64,000 nucleotides of DNA. It comes from Rhizobiales bacterium dw_265 (GTDB lineage: Bacteria; Pseudomonadota; Alphaproteobacteria; Micropepsales; Micropepsaceae). Positions 7,693 through 16,550 of this stretch are shown in pieces. A program made the position numbers and the translations under genes. The stretch's first letter is position 1. Each line of letters opens with the position of its first letter. A model generated the notes under the pieces. The model was not told where the DNA came from and did not search any database. It saw only the letters and a list, made by a program, of their open reading frames with translations. Location of the stretch: contig JAAVUU010000004.1 in NCBI GenBank assembly GCA_018449595.1, positions 186,001 to 250,000 of the forward strand, in the 5' to 3' direction.

Positions 7693-8024
7693 AGCTTCAG
7701 ATTCGTCCCATCCATGGCTGGGGCTGGTTCGGCCCCGAGGCCAGGCCGGTGGATGTGCCGCCCGCCTTCCCCCTGACCGTGACCGTCACCCAAGAGGGCG
7801 ACCCCTTCACCAGCGTGCTGGGGCAGGTGCCGGCGGGAACGCACCCGCTGGCCGGGCTCTGGCTGATCCTGTCGCGGCGGCATGGGCCGTTCGGCGCGCC
7901 GTTTGACGGCAACTGCAACCTGTTCGGCTTCGACCACAAGCCGGCGGTGCCACCGATCAACGAGGCCCTGAGCGATACGCCGGTGCTGACCGGCTATGTG
8001 CAGATAGACGAATTCGCCGACTGA
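7689..8024 (+). CDS. Hypothetical protein coupled to the monooxygenase
   Basis: 111 residues, no signal peptide or membrane segment. The sequence is rich in Pro, Gly and aromatic residues, with GWGWFGPEARPVDVPP near the N-terminus and NCNLFGFDHKPAVPP in the middle, suggesting a compact beta-rich fold. Its ATG overlaps the stop of the flavin monooxygenase gene by four bases, so it is probably made in proportion to that enzyme and may act with it. I recognise no family. Confidence 0.75.
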   Translation: MKLQIRPIHGWGWFGPEARPVDVPPAFPLTVTVTQEGDPFTSVLGQVPAGTHPLAGLWLILSRRHGPFGAPFDGNCNLFGFDHKPAVPPINEALSDTPVLTGYVQIDEFAD

Positions 8025-8112
8025 GAATTGGTGCGGCGCAAAGACGAATGTCCATTTGCGGGATGTGGAAACGGGCGTAACATTTCTGGGTGACCGGTAA
8101 GGGAGTTTTCCC

Positions 8113-8250
8113 ATGGCTTTGGTTCACCACCATGATGTGCATGTCCCCTCCACTTCGGAGCAGAAGCGCTGCGCCGCGATGTTCTGCGCCACCTGGGTGG
8201 GGTTCTTCGTCCTGATCGGCCTGTTCTCGCTGCTTGTCAGCGCGCTTTAG
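8113..8250 (+). CDS. Small single-pass membrane protein (45 residues)
   Basis: ATG at 8113 with an AGGGAG site seven to eight bases upstream; TAG at 8250. The N-terminal 20 residues are polar and His-rich (ALVHHHDVHVP), followed by one transmembrane segment (FCATWVGFFVLIGLFSLLVSAL) ending at the C-terminus. It has two cysteines. Convergent with lpdA across a repeat element. No named family. Confidence 0.6.
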   Translation: MALVHHHDVHVPSTSEQKRCAAMFCATWVGFFVLIGLFSLLVSAL

Positions 8251-8268
8251 GCGGGGCGAAATAACAAC

Positions 8269-8366
8269 CTGTCATGGCCGGCCTCCGAGCCGGCCATCCA
8301 CGGTTCGGTGCCTGTTCCCTGGATCCCCTTCCCTCGCGGCTGAACGCCGCTCGCCGGGGATGACAG
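8269..8366. repeat. Intergenic repeat, family A
   Basis: Starts TGTCATGGCCGG and ends CGCTCGCCGGGGATGACA. The right half matches the element at 54107-54241 (CCTTCCCTC ... CTCGCCGGGGATGACAG). It lies between convergent genes. Confidence 0.6.
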
Positions 8367-8383
8367 CGCGCTTTGGCGCGCTG

Positions 8384-8385
<2 letters not shown>
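8362..8385 (-). terminator. Hairpin at the lpdA 3' end
   Basis: Ten-base perfect stem GACAGCGCGC, loop TTTG, complementary arm. It overlaps the first bases of the lpdA stop codon. No T run, so termination strength is uncertain. Confidence 0.5.
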
Positions 8386-9805
<1,420 letters not shown>

Positions 9806-9917
9806 GAACCTGCTCCCGATGAGATGGCCGGAACATAAGCATCCGAAGGGTGCGGAAACAGCCTAAAAACGCATGGCGGCCCGCCAAATTTACCGCCCAT
9901 TCGTTGCGCGAGCGGCA

Positions 9918-9995
9918 CTTCTTCTCCCCCTCCCCTTGCGGGAGGGGGCGTGGGCGGCGCGCATCGCGCGACGCACGCGGGGGAGGGGGAAATCA
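9918..9995. repeat. GC-rich intergenic repeat, family C (variant)
   Basis: CCCCCTCCCC and GGGGGAGGGGG arms enclose a palindromic centre (GCGCGCATCGCGCGACGC). It sits between the divergently placed lpdA start and the kinase stop region. Confidence 0.5.
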
Positions 9996-11696
9996 CACCT
10001 GCGGCGGGTTCTCGCGCAAATCGGGGTCCGGGAAGATCAAATCCACCACCGTCCCCCGCCCCGGATCGGAATGGACGCTGGAAACACCGCCCAGTTGCAG
10101 CCCGAAGGTCTTGATCAGGCGGCTGCCCACGCTTTTGCCGGTCTCGTCCATGGCAAAACCGACGCCGTCATCGGCGATGGCCAGCCGCAGCTTGCCGCCG
10201 GGCACAGGCGTCATGGTCACCCGGATCACGCCCACTTTCTCATCGGGGAAGGCGTGCTTGAAGATGTTGGTCAGGGCCTCGACCGTGAACAGCGCCAGCG
10301 CCACCGCCACGCTGCCCGTCACCACCCGCGAGGGCACATCCACCTCCACCCGCGCCCGCTCGTTGCTCATGCCGCCGGCGATCTGGTGGCTGAGTTCTTC
10401 CAGCAGTTGCTTGATATCGAGGAAGGACTGGTCTTCCAGCTCATTCAGGATGCGGTGTACCAGCGCCAGGGCATTGATGCGGGTCTGGGCCTGCAGCAGC
10501 GCATCCTTGGCGCCGGCATCCTTGACCTGGTTGGCCTGGATGGAGAGCAGGCTCATCACGATCTGCAGATTGTTCTTCACCCGGTGGTGGATTTCCTTGA
10601 TCAGGGTGGTCTTGAGGTCCACGGATTCGCGCAGCCGCCGGTCGCGGTCCTGGATGCCTTGCGCCATCTCGCTCATGGCGTCGCCCAGCAGCCTGAACTC
10701 GATGGGGGCGTCGGCCAGGTCGGGACGGATGGCGTAATGGCCGCTGCGATAGGCCGCCGCGATGCGGCGCAGATAGGCGATCCATTGCGTCACCTGGCGG
10801 TCGGTGGCCAGCCAGATGGCGAACCAGGCAAAACCGATCATCAGGATCGGCAGCGCGAAATCCAGCCCGACATGCAGATAGGTGTCGCCGAACAGGCGGC
10901 GCTGGCCCATGGCGAAGGCCACGAAGATGGAATTGCCGATCAGGCTGGCATTGCCGTAGCGCCACAGATCGCCTCTGGAGTCCACCGCGCTGGACACCTG
11001 TTCGGGATCGCCGCCCGCCGCCAGCGCCGATTTGGCGATGGCCGCGCCGACATCCTTGTTGTTGGTGGCGATGACCTTGCCGCTGCGGTCGTAAACCGTC
11101 ACCACCGCGCCCTTGGGCAGCATGGCGGCGCGCATCATGTAGTCGATCCAATGGACGTCCAGCGCGATGGCGACGGTGCCGTCAAAGCGGCCGTCCGGCT
11201 TCTGCAGGGCCAGCATGGCGCCGATCACCGGCTGGCCGGTGACGCTGCTGGTCAGTTCGTTGGACACCACCATGGCGCCGGTCTTCTGCGCCGCCTGGAA
11301 CACCTTGAAATCGTCGACATTCAGGCCCTTGGCCAGCGCCATGGCCGAGCACACCACCCGGCCATGCTCGTCGATGCGGGTGAGGTTGGAGAAATAGCGC
11401 ACCCCGATCAGGGTGTCCGACAGCACGCCGTCGCAATTGCCGTTCATGCCGCGCACTTCCGACAGGCTGCCCACCGCGCGCAGCACCTGTTCGGCCGCGG
11501 CCAGCAGGTTCTGGTCGCCCCCGGCCACGGTATGGGCCGACTGGAGCAGCCGGTCATGGACATTGGCGATGTCGAGACGGGCGCGCTCCACGCCCTGGAA
11601 GATCGAGACCAGGATCACCGGCAGCAGCGCCAGGGTGATGATGATCTGCAGCCGCTGGCGCAGGGTCCAGCCGGGCTCGCGGCCCATGCCGGTCAT
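9993..11696 (-). CDS. HWE/HisKA_2 sensor histidine kinase, likely general stress kinase
   Basis: 567 residues from the ATG at 11696. Transmembrane segment 1 at about 17-34, a periplasmic region of about 240 residues that looks like a double-Cache sensor (with YDRSGKVIATNN and HVGLDF near its end), transmembrane segment 2 at about 278-296, a HAMP-like linker, the HisKA_2 motif IKEIHHRVKNNLQ with phospho-acceptor H370, and an ATPase domain with EALTNIFKHAF and DDGVGF. Encoded four bases after ecfG in the order nepR-ecfG-kinase, so it is the likely PhyK-type kinase that phosphorylates PhyR. The frame is open upstream into ecfG but the first unambiguous start is MTGMGREPG. Confidence 0.88.
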   Translation of the reverse strand: MTGMGREPGWTLRQRLQIIITLALLPVILVSIFQGVERARLDIANVHDRLLQSAHTVAGGDQNLLAAAEQVLRAVGSLSEVRGMNGNCDGVLSDTLIGVRYFSNLTRIDEHGRVVCSAMALAKGLNVDDFKVFQAAQKTGAMVVSNELTSSVTGQPVIGAMLALQKPDGRFDGTVAIALDVHWIDYMMRAAMLPKGAVVTVYDRSGKVIATNNKDVGAAIAKSALAAGGDPEQVSSAVDSRGDLWRYGNASLIGNSIFVAFAMGQRRLFGDTYLHVGLDFALPILMIGFAWFAIWLATDRQVTQWIAYLRRIAAAYRSGHYAIRPDLADAPIEFRLLGDAMSEMAQGIQDRDRRLRESVDLKTTLIKEIHHRVKNNLQIVMSLLSIQANQVKDAGAKDALLQAQTRINALALVHRILNELEDQSFLDIKQLLEELSHQIAGGMSNERARVEVDVPSRVVTGSVAVALALFTVEALTNIFKHAFPDEKVGVIRVTMTPVPGGKLRLAIADDGVGFAMDETGKSVGSRLIKTFGLQLGGVSSVHSDPGRGTVVDLIFPDPDLRENPPQV

Positions 11697-11700
11697 GAGG

Positions 11701-12357
11701 TTATTTGGGGCGCTTTTTTCCGGCGACAACCTGCTCGGAGCGGCCAGGGCTGAGCTGATCAAGCTGCGCCATGATTTCACGAGCGGCATCTCCCCCGGCA
11801 GGCCGCGACACGTCGCCCAGACTGCCGCCACCGTCCAAAATCTCTATCAAGGTCTTGCGCGCGCGGGCAACCCGGCTCTTGACGGTGCCGACGGCGCATT
11901 TGCAGATCGCCGCCGCATCCTCATAGGAAAAGCCGCCCGCGCCTACCAGGATCAGGGCTTCGCGCTGCTCGTCGGACAGATGTTTCAGCGCCCGCACCGT
12001 GTCGGACAGTTCGGCGGAATGGATCTGGTCCTCGCCGCCGCCGGGAATGCGCTCCGCCGCTTCCTGGTCCCAGGGCGCCTGGCGCCAGGCGCGCCGACGG
12101 TCGGAATAGAACTGGTTGCGCAGGATGGTGAACAGCCAGGCCTTCAAGTTGGTGCCCGGAATGAAGCTGGCCCGGCTCTGCCACGCCTTGACCAGGGTTT
12201 CCTGCGCCAGGTCGTCCGCCGCTTCCTGGTTGCCGGTCAGCGAGCGGGCAAAGGCGCGCAGGAACGGCACAAGGCCAAGCAACTCTGTCTTGAAGTCGGG
12301 GCTTTCCGGATTCTGGGCCGGCTTCTGGGCGTGGCGGGACGGGGCTGAGGTGGGCAT
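11701..12357 (-). CDS. ecfG: ECF sigma factor EcfG, general stress response
   Basis: 218-residue sigma factor of the EcfG (ECF15) group. Region 2 around residues 25-95 includes TGNQEAADDLAQETLVKAW, and region 4 around 130-185 has LSDEQREALILVGAGGFSYEDAAAI and GTVKSRVARARK. A C-terminal extension of about 35 residues follows. The start at 12357 overlaps the nepR stop (ATGA), the usual translational coupling of an anti-sigma/sigma pair. It directs transcription from GGAAC-N16/17-CGTT promoters when released from NepR. Confidence 0.95.
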   Translation of the reverse strand: MPTSAPSRHAQKPAQNPESPDFKTELLGLVPFLRAFARSLTGNQEAADDLAQETLVKAWQSRASFIPGTNLKAWLFTILRNQFYSDRRRAWRQAPWDQEAAERIPGGGEDQIHSAELSDTVRALKHLSDEQREALILVGAGGFSYEDAAAICKCAVGTVKSRVARARKTLIEILDGGGSLGDVSRPAGGDAAREIMAQLDQLSPGRSEQVVAGKKRPK

Positions 12358-12560
12358 CACGAGGTCTTCTTGCCCCCCTGCTCCTCGGCTTCGTCAATCT
12401 GGCGCAGCAGGTCCATGAAATCGTCGGGCACCGGCTCCTGCGCCACATCGTCATACATGCGGCGCAATTCCCGGCCGATGGCCCGTTGCCGGGCGCGGAT
12501 GGCACGCGCCTTTTCCGTGGGCTTTTCGTCAGACACGGCGGTATCCCATTGCTGCGACAT
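12357..12560 (-). CDS. nepR: Anti-sigma factor NepR
   Basis: Small anti-sigma factor that holds EcfG until phosphorylated PhyR binds it. 67 residues from the ATG at 12560; a TTG start at 12575 would add five. The core IGRELRRMYDDVAQEPVPDDFMDLL is the conserved NepR helix pair. Start choice is uncertain because neither has a strong Shine-Dalgarno site. First gene of nepR-ecfG-kinase, divergent from phyR. Confidence 0.93.
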   Translation of the reverse strand: MSQQWDTAVSDEKPTEKARAIRARQRAIGRELRRMYDDVAQEPVPDDFMDLLRQIDEAEEQGGKKTS

Positions 12561-12661
12561 TTGCGGCCAAGCCAATCTCTCGTGTCGCGGCCCCGGTTTT
12601 CCGGTTCAGCGACGGTTTCAGACTTAACAATCCCATTGCCCAGTTCCCTTCCCAAGTTCCA

Positions 12662-12686
12662 AACGAACGGCATCCTTGATGGTTCC
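12662..12686 (-). promoter_or_regulatory. EcfG-type promoter for nepR-ecfG-kinase
   Basis: Minus strand GGAAC (12686-12682), 16 bases, CGTT (12665-12662): exact match to the known EcfG consensus. It implies positive autoregulation with a leader of about 80-95 bases. Confidence 0.8.
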
Positions 12687-12696
12687 GGCGAACAAG

Positions 12697-12721
12697 GGAA
12701 CTTTTTTGGCTGGCGCAAGTT
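12697..12721 (+). promoter_or_regulatory. EcfG-type promoter for phyR
   Basis: GGAAC (12697-12701), 16 bases, AGTT (12718-12721). One mismatch to consensus in the -10 box. 40 bases before the phyR ATG, back to back with the nepR promoter. Confidence 0.7.
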
Positions 12722-12760
12722 CCTGCTCTGAGCTTTATCTTGGGCCGAAGGAGCCTTTCC

Positions 12761-13549
12761 ATGAGCATGTCGCAAATCCTGGCGCCGCATCTTCCCTATC
12801 TGCGGCGCTATGCCCGGGCCCTGACCGGCTCCCAACCCAGCGGCGACGCCCATGTGCGCGCCGCCTTGACCGCCCTTCTGGCGGGGGACCAGAGCCTGAT
12901 GCAGGGCGTGCCGCCACGGGTGGGCCTGTACCGGATTTTCCACGCCATCTGGCAGTCGGGCGCGGAGCATTATGACGACGAAACCGAGGTGGCGGGCAAA
13001 AGCCCGGAAGGCCGGCTGAAGTCGCTTTCGGCCTCCAAGCGGGCCGCCCTGCTGTTGACCGCCGTCGAGGCCTTCAGCCTGGAGGAAGCCGCCTTCATCA
13101 TCGGCGAAAGCTCCGAGGAAGTGGAAGCCGCCATCCTGGGGGCGCAAAAGACCATCGACAACCAGCTGGCCAGCAAGGTGCTGATCATCGAGGACGAACC
13201 GATCATCGCCCTCGACCTGGAAAACCTGGTGACCGAACTGGGCCACAAGGTGGTCGCCATTGCCGCCACCAAGGATGACGCCGTCGCCAAGGCCAAGTCG
13301 GAGCGGCCCGGCCTGGTGCTGGCCGACATCAACCTGGGCGAAGGCGGCTCGGGCATCGATGCCGTCAGCGAAATCCTGGCCGGTTTCGACATTCCGGTGA
13401 TTTTCATCACCGCCTATCCCGAAAAGCTGCTGACCGGGGAGCGGCCGGAACCGACCTACCTGATCGCCAAGCCCTTCCTGCCGGAAACCGTGCAGGCCAC
13501 GGTCGGCCAGGCGCTGTTTTTTCATCCCGTCGCCAAGGAAGCCGCGTAG
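12761..13549 (+). CDS. phyR: Response regulator PhyR with sigma-like domain
   Basis: 262-residue anti-anti-sigma factor. Residues 1-130 are the EcfG-like domain (LPYLRRYARALTGS and SLEEAAFIIGESSEEVEAAI) that binds NepR after phosphorylation. Residues 138-255 are the receiver domain with IIEDEP, phospho-acceptor D189 in VLADINLGEG, T in FITAYP, and K in LIAKPFLP. The start at 12761 has AAGGAG about seven bases upstream. Divergent from nepR-ecfG-kinase, the classic arrangement. Confidence 0.95.
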   Translation: MSMSQILAPHLPYLRRYARALTGSQPSGDAHVRAALTALLAGDQSLMQGVPPRVGLYRIFHAIWQSGAEHYDDETEVAGKSPEGRLKSLSASKRAALLLTAVEAFSLEEAAFIIGESSEEVEAAILGAQKTIDNQLASKVLIIEDEPIIALDLENLVTELGHKVVAIAATKDDAVAKAKSERPGLVLADINLGEGGSGIDAVSEILAGFDIPVIFITAYPEKLLTGERPEPTYLIAKPFLPETVQATVGQALFFHPVAKEAA

Positions 13550-13588
13550 GCTGCCGGCGCGTTACCCTTTGAACCCTGGAGATTTGAC

Positions 13589-13957
13589 ATGGCCGCCAAG
13601 AAGCAAGCCGAAGCGACCGGCACGATTGAAGCCCGCCTGGCCGCGCTGCGCGCCGATATCGCCGCCTTGCAGGGCGACGTGAAGGGACTCTATGGCGATG
13701 TCAGCGACGTGGCGTCGGAACGCGCCGCCAAGGCCCTGAAATCGGCCGAGGAAATCGCCGACCGCGCCATGGTCCTGGCCGAGGAAGCCGCCAAGGAAGG
13801 CAAGGCCCGGGCGCTGGAATACAAGGACGAGGCCGAGGAGTGGGCCGAAGAAAATGCCGAGGTCTTGCGGGTCCGTGTCCGCGCCCAGCCCATCCAGTCG
13901 CTGCTGATCGCCGGCGGTATCGGGGCATTTCTGGGTGCCATTTTCTTGCGGCGCTGA
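13589..13957 (+). CDS. DUF883-like membrane-anchored helical protein
   Basis: 122 residues. A long amphipathic helix, probably coiled coil, from about 10 to 95 (Ala/Glu/Lys-rich, IEARLAALRADIAALQGDV), then a C-terminal hairpin-like membrane anchor QSLLIAGGIGAFLGAIFLRR. This matches DUF883 (ElaB/YqjD-like) proteins, which in enterobacteria bind the inner membrane and associate with stress or ribosomes. It starts 39 bases after phyR and may be co-transcribed with it. Confidence 0.8.
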   Translation: MAAKKQAEATGTIEARLAALRADIAALQGDVKGLYGDVSDVASERAAKALKSAEEIADRAMVLAEEAAKEGKARALEYKDEAEEWAEENAEVLRVRVRAQPIQSLLIAGGIGAFLGAIFLRR

Positions 13958-14039
13958 TGCGCCGCGGGGCGCCGCCAGGCCTGTTTCCCTGTTAACCCGC
14001 GCTGGCGTATAAGCAATGCCGACAGAGAACGGGGATTTC

Positions 14040-14387
14040 ATGTTCGCGCATCTGACCGCCAAGGCCGTGCTGGCCGCTGCCGCCATCGCCATGGCGTTCT
14101 TCGGCATCGGTCTTTTGGGCATGGCGCTGGCGGCCTGGCTGGTCAAGGAACTGGGCGCGGTCGGCGGCTATGCCCTGGCGGGCGTCATCCTGCTGGCCCC
14201 TCCCCTGAGCTGGGCGGCGTTTACCCATCTGTCGCGGCCCAAAACACCGCCGCCCGCCGCCAATAATGAACTGACCCGGGTTCTGCTGGCGGCCGTCGCC
14301 AAGGAAACCCCCTGGCTGGCCCTTGCCGGCGCCGGGCTGGCCGCCGCCGCCAACCTGTTCCTCAACCGCAACAAGTCTCCCAAATAG
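14040..14387 (+). CDS. Small membrane protein, phage-holin-like fold
   Basis: 115 residues from the ATG at 14040 (GGGG site upstream); a start at 14016 is possible. Two predicted membrane segments near the N-terminus (AVLAAAAIAMAFFGIGLLGMALAAWLV and GGYALAGVILLAPPLSWAAF), then a soluble stretch and a weaker hydrophobic segment near the end (LALAGAGLAAAANLF). The pattern resembles the membrane proteins often paired with DUF883 proteins. No firm family assignment. Confidence 0.7.
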   Translation: MFAHLTAKAVLAAAAIAMAFFGIGLLGMALAAWLVKELGAVGGYALAGVILLAPPLSWAAFTHLSRPKTPPPAANNELTRVLLAAVAKETPWLALAGAGLAAAANLFLNRNKSPK

Positions 14388-14419
14388 CGCCACGCGGCCC
14401 TGCGGCCTGTGGACGGACG

Positions 14420-14445
14420 GGAACTCGCACCCCCGGCAAAACGTT
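14420..14445 (+). promoter_or_regulatory. EcfG-type promoter for the DUF1328 gene
   Basis: GGAAC (14420-14424), 17 bases, CGTT (14442-14445), 31 bases before the ATG at 14476. Confidence 0.7.
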
Positions 14446-14475
14446 TTTGCGACCTGGACTACAGGGAACAAAAAC

Positions 14476-14649
14476 ATGCTCGGTTGGGCGCTCACCTTTC
14501 TGATCCTCGCGCTGGTCGCGGGCTATATGGGATTTTTCGGTCTGATGGGGCTGGCGGCGATGATCGCCAAGCTGCTTCTGGTCGTATTTGTCATACTCCT
14601 GATCGTCAGCGCCTTTTCTGGCGCCTTGAGGGGCAGGCCGCCGATCTGA
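14476..14649 (+). CDS. DUF1328 small membrane protein
   Basis: 57 residues, starting MLGWALTFLILALVAGYMGF, two closely spaced transmembrane segments, and a short polar tail GRPPI. Length and sequence match the DUF1328 (YtjA) family. It follows an EcfG-type promoter, so it is probably induced in general stress. The next gene starts 12 bases after its stop. Confidence 0.85.
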   Translation: MLGWALTFLILALVAGYMGFFGLMGLAAMIAKLLLVVFVILLIVSAFSGALRGRPPI

Positions 14650-14661
14650 AGGGGAGGTTGC

Positions 14662-14811
14662 ATGCGCATTCCCGCTTTCATCCTGGAACATCGCGTGGAA
14701 GCCCTGATTGCCGGCGTCCTGCTGCTGGCGCTGGTGTTCGGGTCCGCCGACCGCCATGCCGCCGAAGTGGCGCAGGCGCTCACGCATCCGGCGGTAACAC
14801 AGAAGATGTAA
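14662..14811 (+). CDS. Small membrane protein (49 residues)
   Basis: ATG at 14662 preceded by GGGGAGG about six bases upstream; TAA at 14811. Short polar start MRIPAFILEHRVE, one transmembrane segment EALIAGVLLLALVFGSA, then a polar tail. Twelve bases after the DUF1328 gene, so it probably shares its stress promoter. No named family. Confidence 0.65.
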   Translation: MRIPAFILEHRVEALIAGVLLLALVFGSADRHAAEVAQALTHPAVTQKM

Positions 14812-14926
14812 AAACTTGCCGGGGCCGGGAACGCCTTTCCGCGCCAGCCATTATCTGAGGCGAGCGGATATTCGATCCGGAACGCCCCCAGCCCCTTCGA
14901 CAGCCCGCTTCGGGTGTCCGCTCCCT

Positions 14927-14952
14927 AAAGCCCCGCGAAAGCGGGGCTTTTT
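14927..14952. terminator. Intrinsic terminator between convergent genes
   Basis: Ten-base perfect stem AAAGCCCCGC, loop GAAA, complementary arm, then TT. The A/T flanks allow termination in both directions, serving the small membrane protein operon and the GT39 gene. Confidence 0.85.
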
Positions 14953-14956
14953 GTTT

Positions 14957-16375
14957 CTACGGCATCTTTCCCAATGTGGGATTTTTGGGACGCGCCACCG
15001 GGTACAGCATGTACAGGCTCGAAGGTGTCTGCATCTGGGTGGGAAAGCCCATATAGCCGAACGCCTGTTGCAGCAGCGGATGCCGGTCGCGGCGGAATTC
15101 CACCAGATAGATCATCGGCCCCGCCATCAGGCCCGGGGGCGGCGCGGACGCATCGGGATAGCGCCAGGGCTCGTTGACCTGCACCACTTTCAGGCCGGGA
15201 TGGTTGAAGCGCAGCCAGGCGGTGGTCTCGTAATCGGTGGTGAGGATGGCCTCGGCCAGATGCGCCCGCACCAGCGCCGAAGCGACCTGGCCGATCGGGG
15301 CGAAGTCGCGGCCCAGGATGCGCGCCACCGGGTCTTTCTTGACCGGGATCACGCCGAACGCCGCCTGGGCATAGACCAGCAGCAGCAACAGTCCCGCCAC
15401 CGGCGCGGCGGCGAAGGAGGCAAAGCGCCATGGGCCGCGCGTGCCGAACGCGCCCGCCGCCAGGATGGAGAGGGCCGGGTAAAGGAAACAGGGCCAGTTG
15501 CCCTGCACCCGGTCGTGCAGGGCATGCTCCAGGAAATAGGCGATGCCGGTCCAGGCCAGGCAGGCCAGCAACAAACGATCATCACCCCGCCGGCTGCCAT
15601 GCCACAAACCGCACAGCATCAGGACAAAGATCAGCGGCGTCGCCAGGCCCAGTTGCGCGCCCAGGAATTCCAAGAGGAAGCGCGCCGTCAGATGCCCGCC
15701 GGTGGTGCGCCCGAACTGGAAGGCGAAAGTTTCCCAATGATGCTGCGCCTGCCACAGAAGATTGGGCAGGAAAATCAGCAGCGCCAGCGCCGCGCCCAGG
15801 TAGGGCCACGGCGTCCTGAGCCAGTGGCGCTGACGCGCATCCGCGATCAGCCAGATCAGGGTGCCCAGGCCCAGGAACAGCGCGCTGTATTTGGACAGCA
15901 GACCCAGCCCGGCGGCGACGCCCACGGCGAGCCACCATCTGCCGTTGTTGGTCGCCTGCACCTTGGCCAGCGCCCAGATAAATGCGGCGCTGGTGACCAG
16001 CGACGGCATGTCGGGCGTCGCCGCCAGCAATTCCACCGACGCCATCAGGGTGAGATTGAAGAACAACGCCGCCAGCACGGCCTTGTTTTCGTCTTTTAAA
16101 ACCAGCGCCGCGGCGCGCCAGACAAACCAGCTGGCGGGCAGGGAAAGAACGACGCCCGCCACGCGCACGCCAAAGACTGTGTCGCCGAACAGCAGGGTGC
16201 CGGCGCGGATCAGCCAGGCGATCATGGGGGGATGGTCGAAATAGCCGGCCGCCGGATGCAGCGACCACAGCCAGTAATAGGCCTCGTCCGCCGACAGCGG
16301 CAGCGCCGCCGCCACCACCGCGCGCAGGAACAAAAGCAAGGCAACAAGCGCGAAGGCCAGCCGCGCCGATATCAT
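14957..16375 (-). CDS. GT39/ArnT-like membrane glycosyltransferase
   Basis: 472 residues with about ten hydrophobic segments. The N-terminal periplasmic loop has LSADEAYYWLWSLHPAAGYFDHPPM, the DE-containing motif of family 39 (PMT/ArnT) transferases that move sugars from polyprenyl phosphate to lipids or proteins. LLSKYSALFLGLG and FLPNLLWQAQHHWETF are also typical. A GT2-GtrA fusion gene lies just upstream on the same strand and could supply the lipid-linked sugar. Confidence 0.87.
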   Translation of the reverse strand: MISARLAFALVALLLFLRAVVAAALPLSADEAYYWLWSLHPAAGYFDHPPMIAWLIRAGTLLFGDTVFGVRVAGVVLSLPASWFVWRAAALVLKDENKAVLAALFFNLTLMASVELLAATPDMPSLVTSAAFIWALAKVQATNNGRWWLAVGVAAGLGLLSKYSALFLGLGTLIWLIADARQRHWLRTPWPYLGAALALLIFLPNLLWQAQHHWETFAFQFGRTTGGHLTARFLLEFLGAQLGLATPLIFVLMLCGLWHGSRRGDDRLLLACLAWTGIAYFLEHALHDRVQGNWPCFLYPALSILAAGAFGTRGPWRFASFAAAPVAGLLLLLVYAQAAFGVIPVKKDPVARILGRDFAPIGQVASALVRAHLAEAILTTDYETTAWLRFNHPGLKVVQVNEPWRYPDASAPPPGLMAGPMIYLVEFRRDRHPLLQQAFGYMGFPTQMQTPSSLYMLYPVARPKNPTLGKMP

Positions 16376-16411
16376 GCTCTAGCGCCGCATTTCGCGGCGC
16401 GACCATCCGCG

Positions 16412-16545
16412 AGGGCCGTGCCCCGCCTCCCCTGCGCGCGCGCAGCGCGCAGGCGGTGCCCGTAGCTGGCCCGGGCGCGAAGCGCCCCCTCAAGATCAGG
16501 CGCGCTACGCGCGCCGGGGCCAGCGAAGGGCGGAGGGGGCAAAAA
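16412..16545. repeat. GC-rich intergenic repeat, family C
   Basis: Contains the recurring core GTAGCTGGCCC ... GGGGCCAGCGAAGGGCGGAGG with palindromic insert GCGCGCGCAGCGCGC. It separates the GT39 and GT2-GtrA genes. Confidence 0.6.
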
Positions 16546-16550
16546 AAACA

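Noticed and set aside
12606..12656. Additional GGAAC boxes on the minus strand nearer nepR
   Set aside because: Neither has a GTT at 16-17 bases; the box at 12682-12686 does.
14816..16099. 427-codon open frame on the plus strand opposite the GT39 gene
   Set aside because: Antisense composition, no start signal, crosses a terminator.
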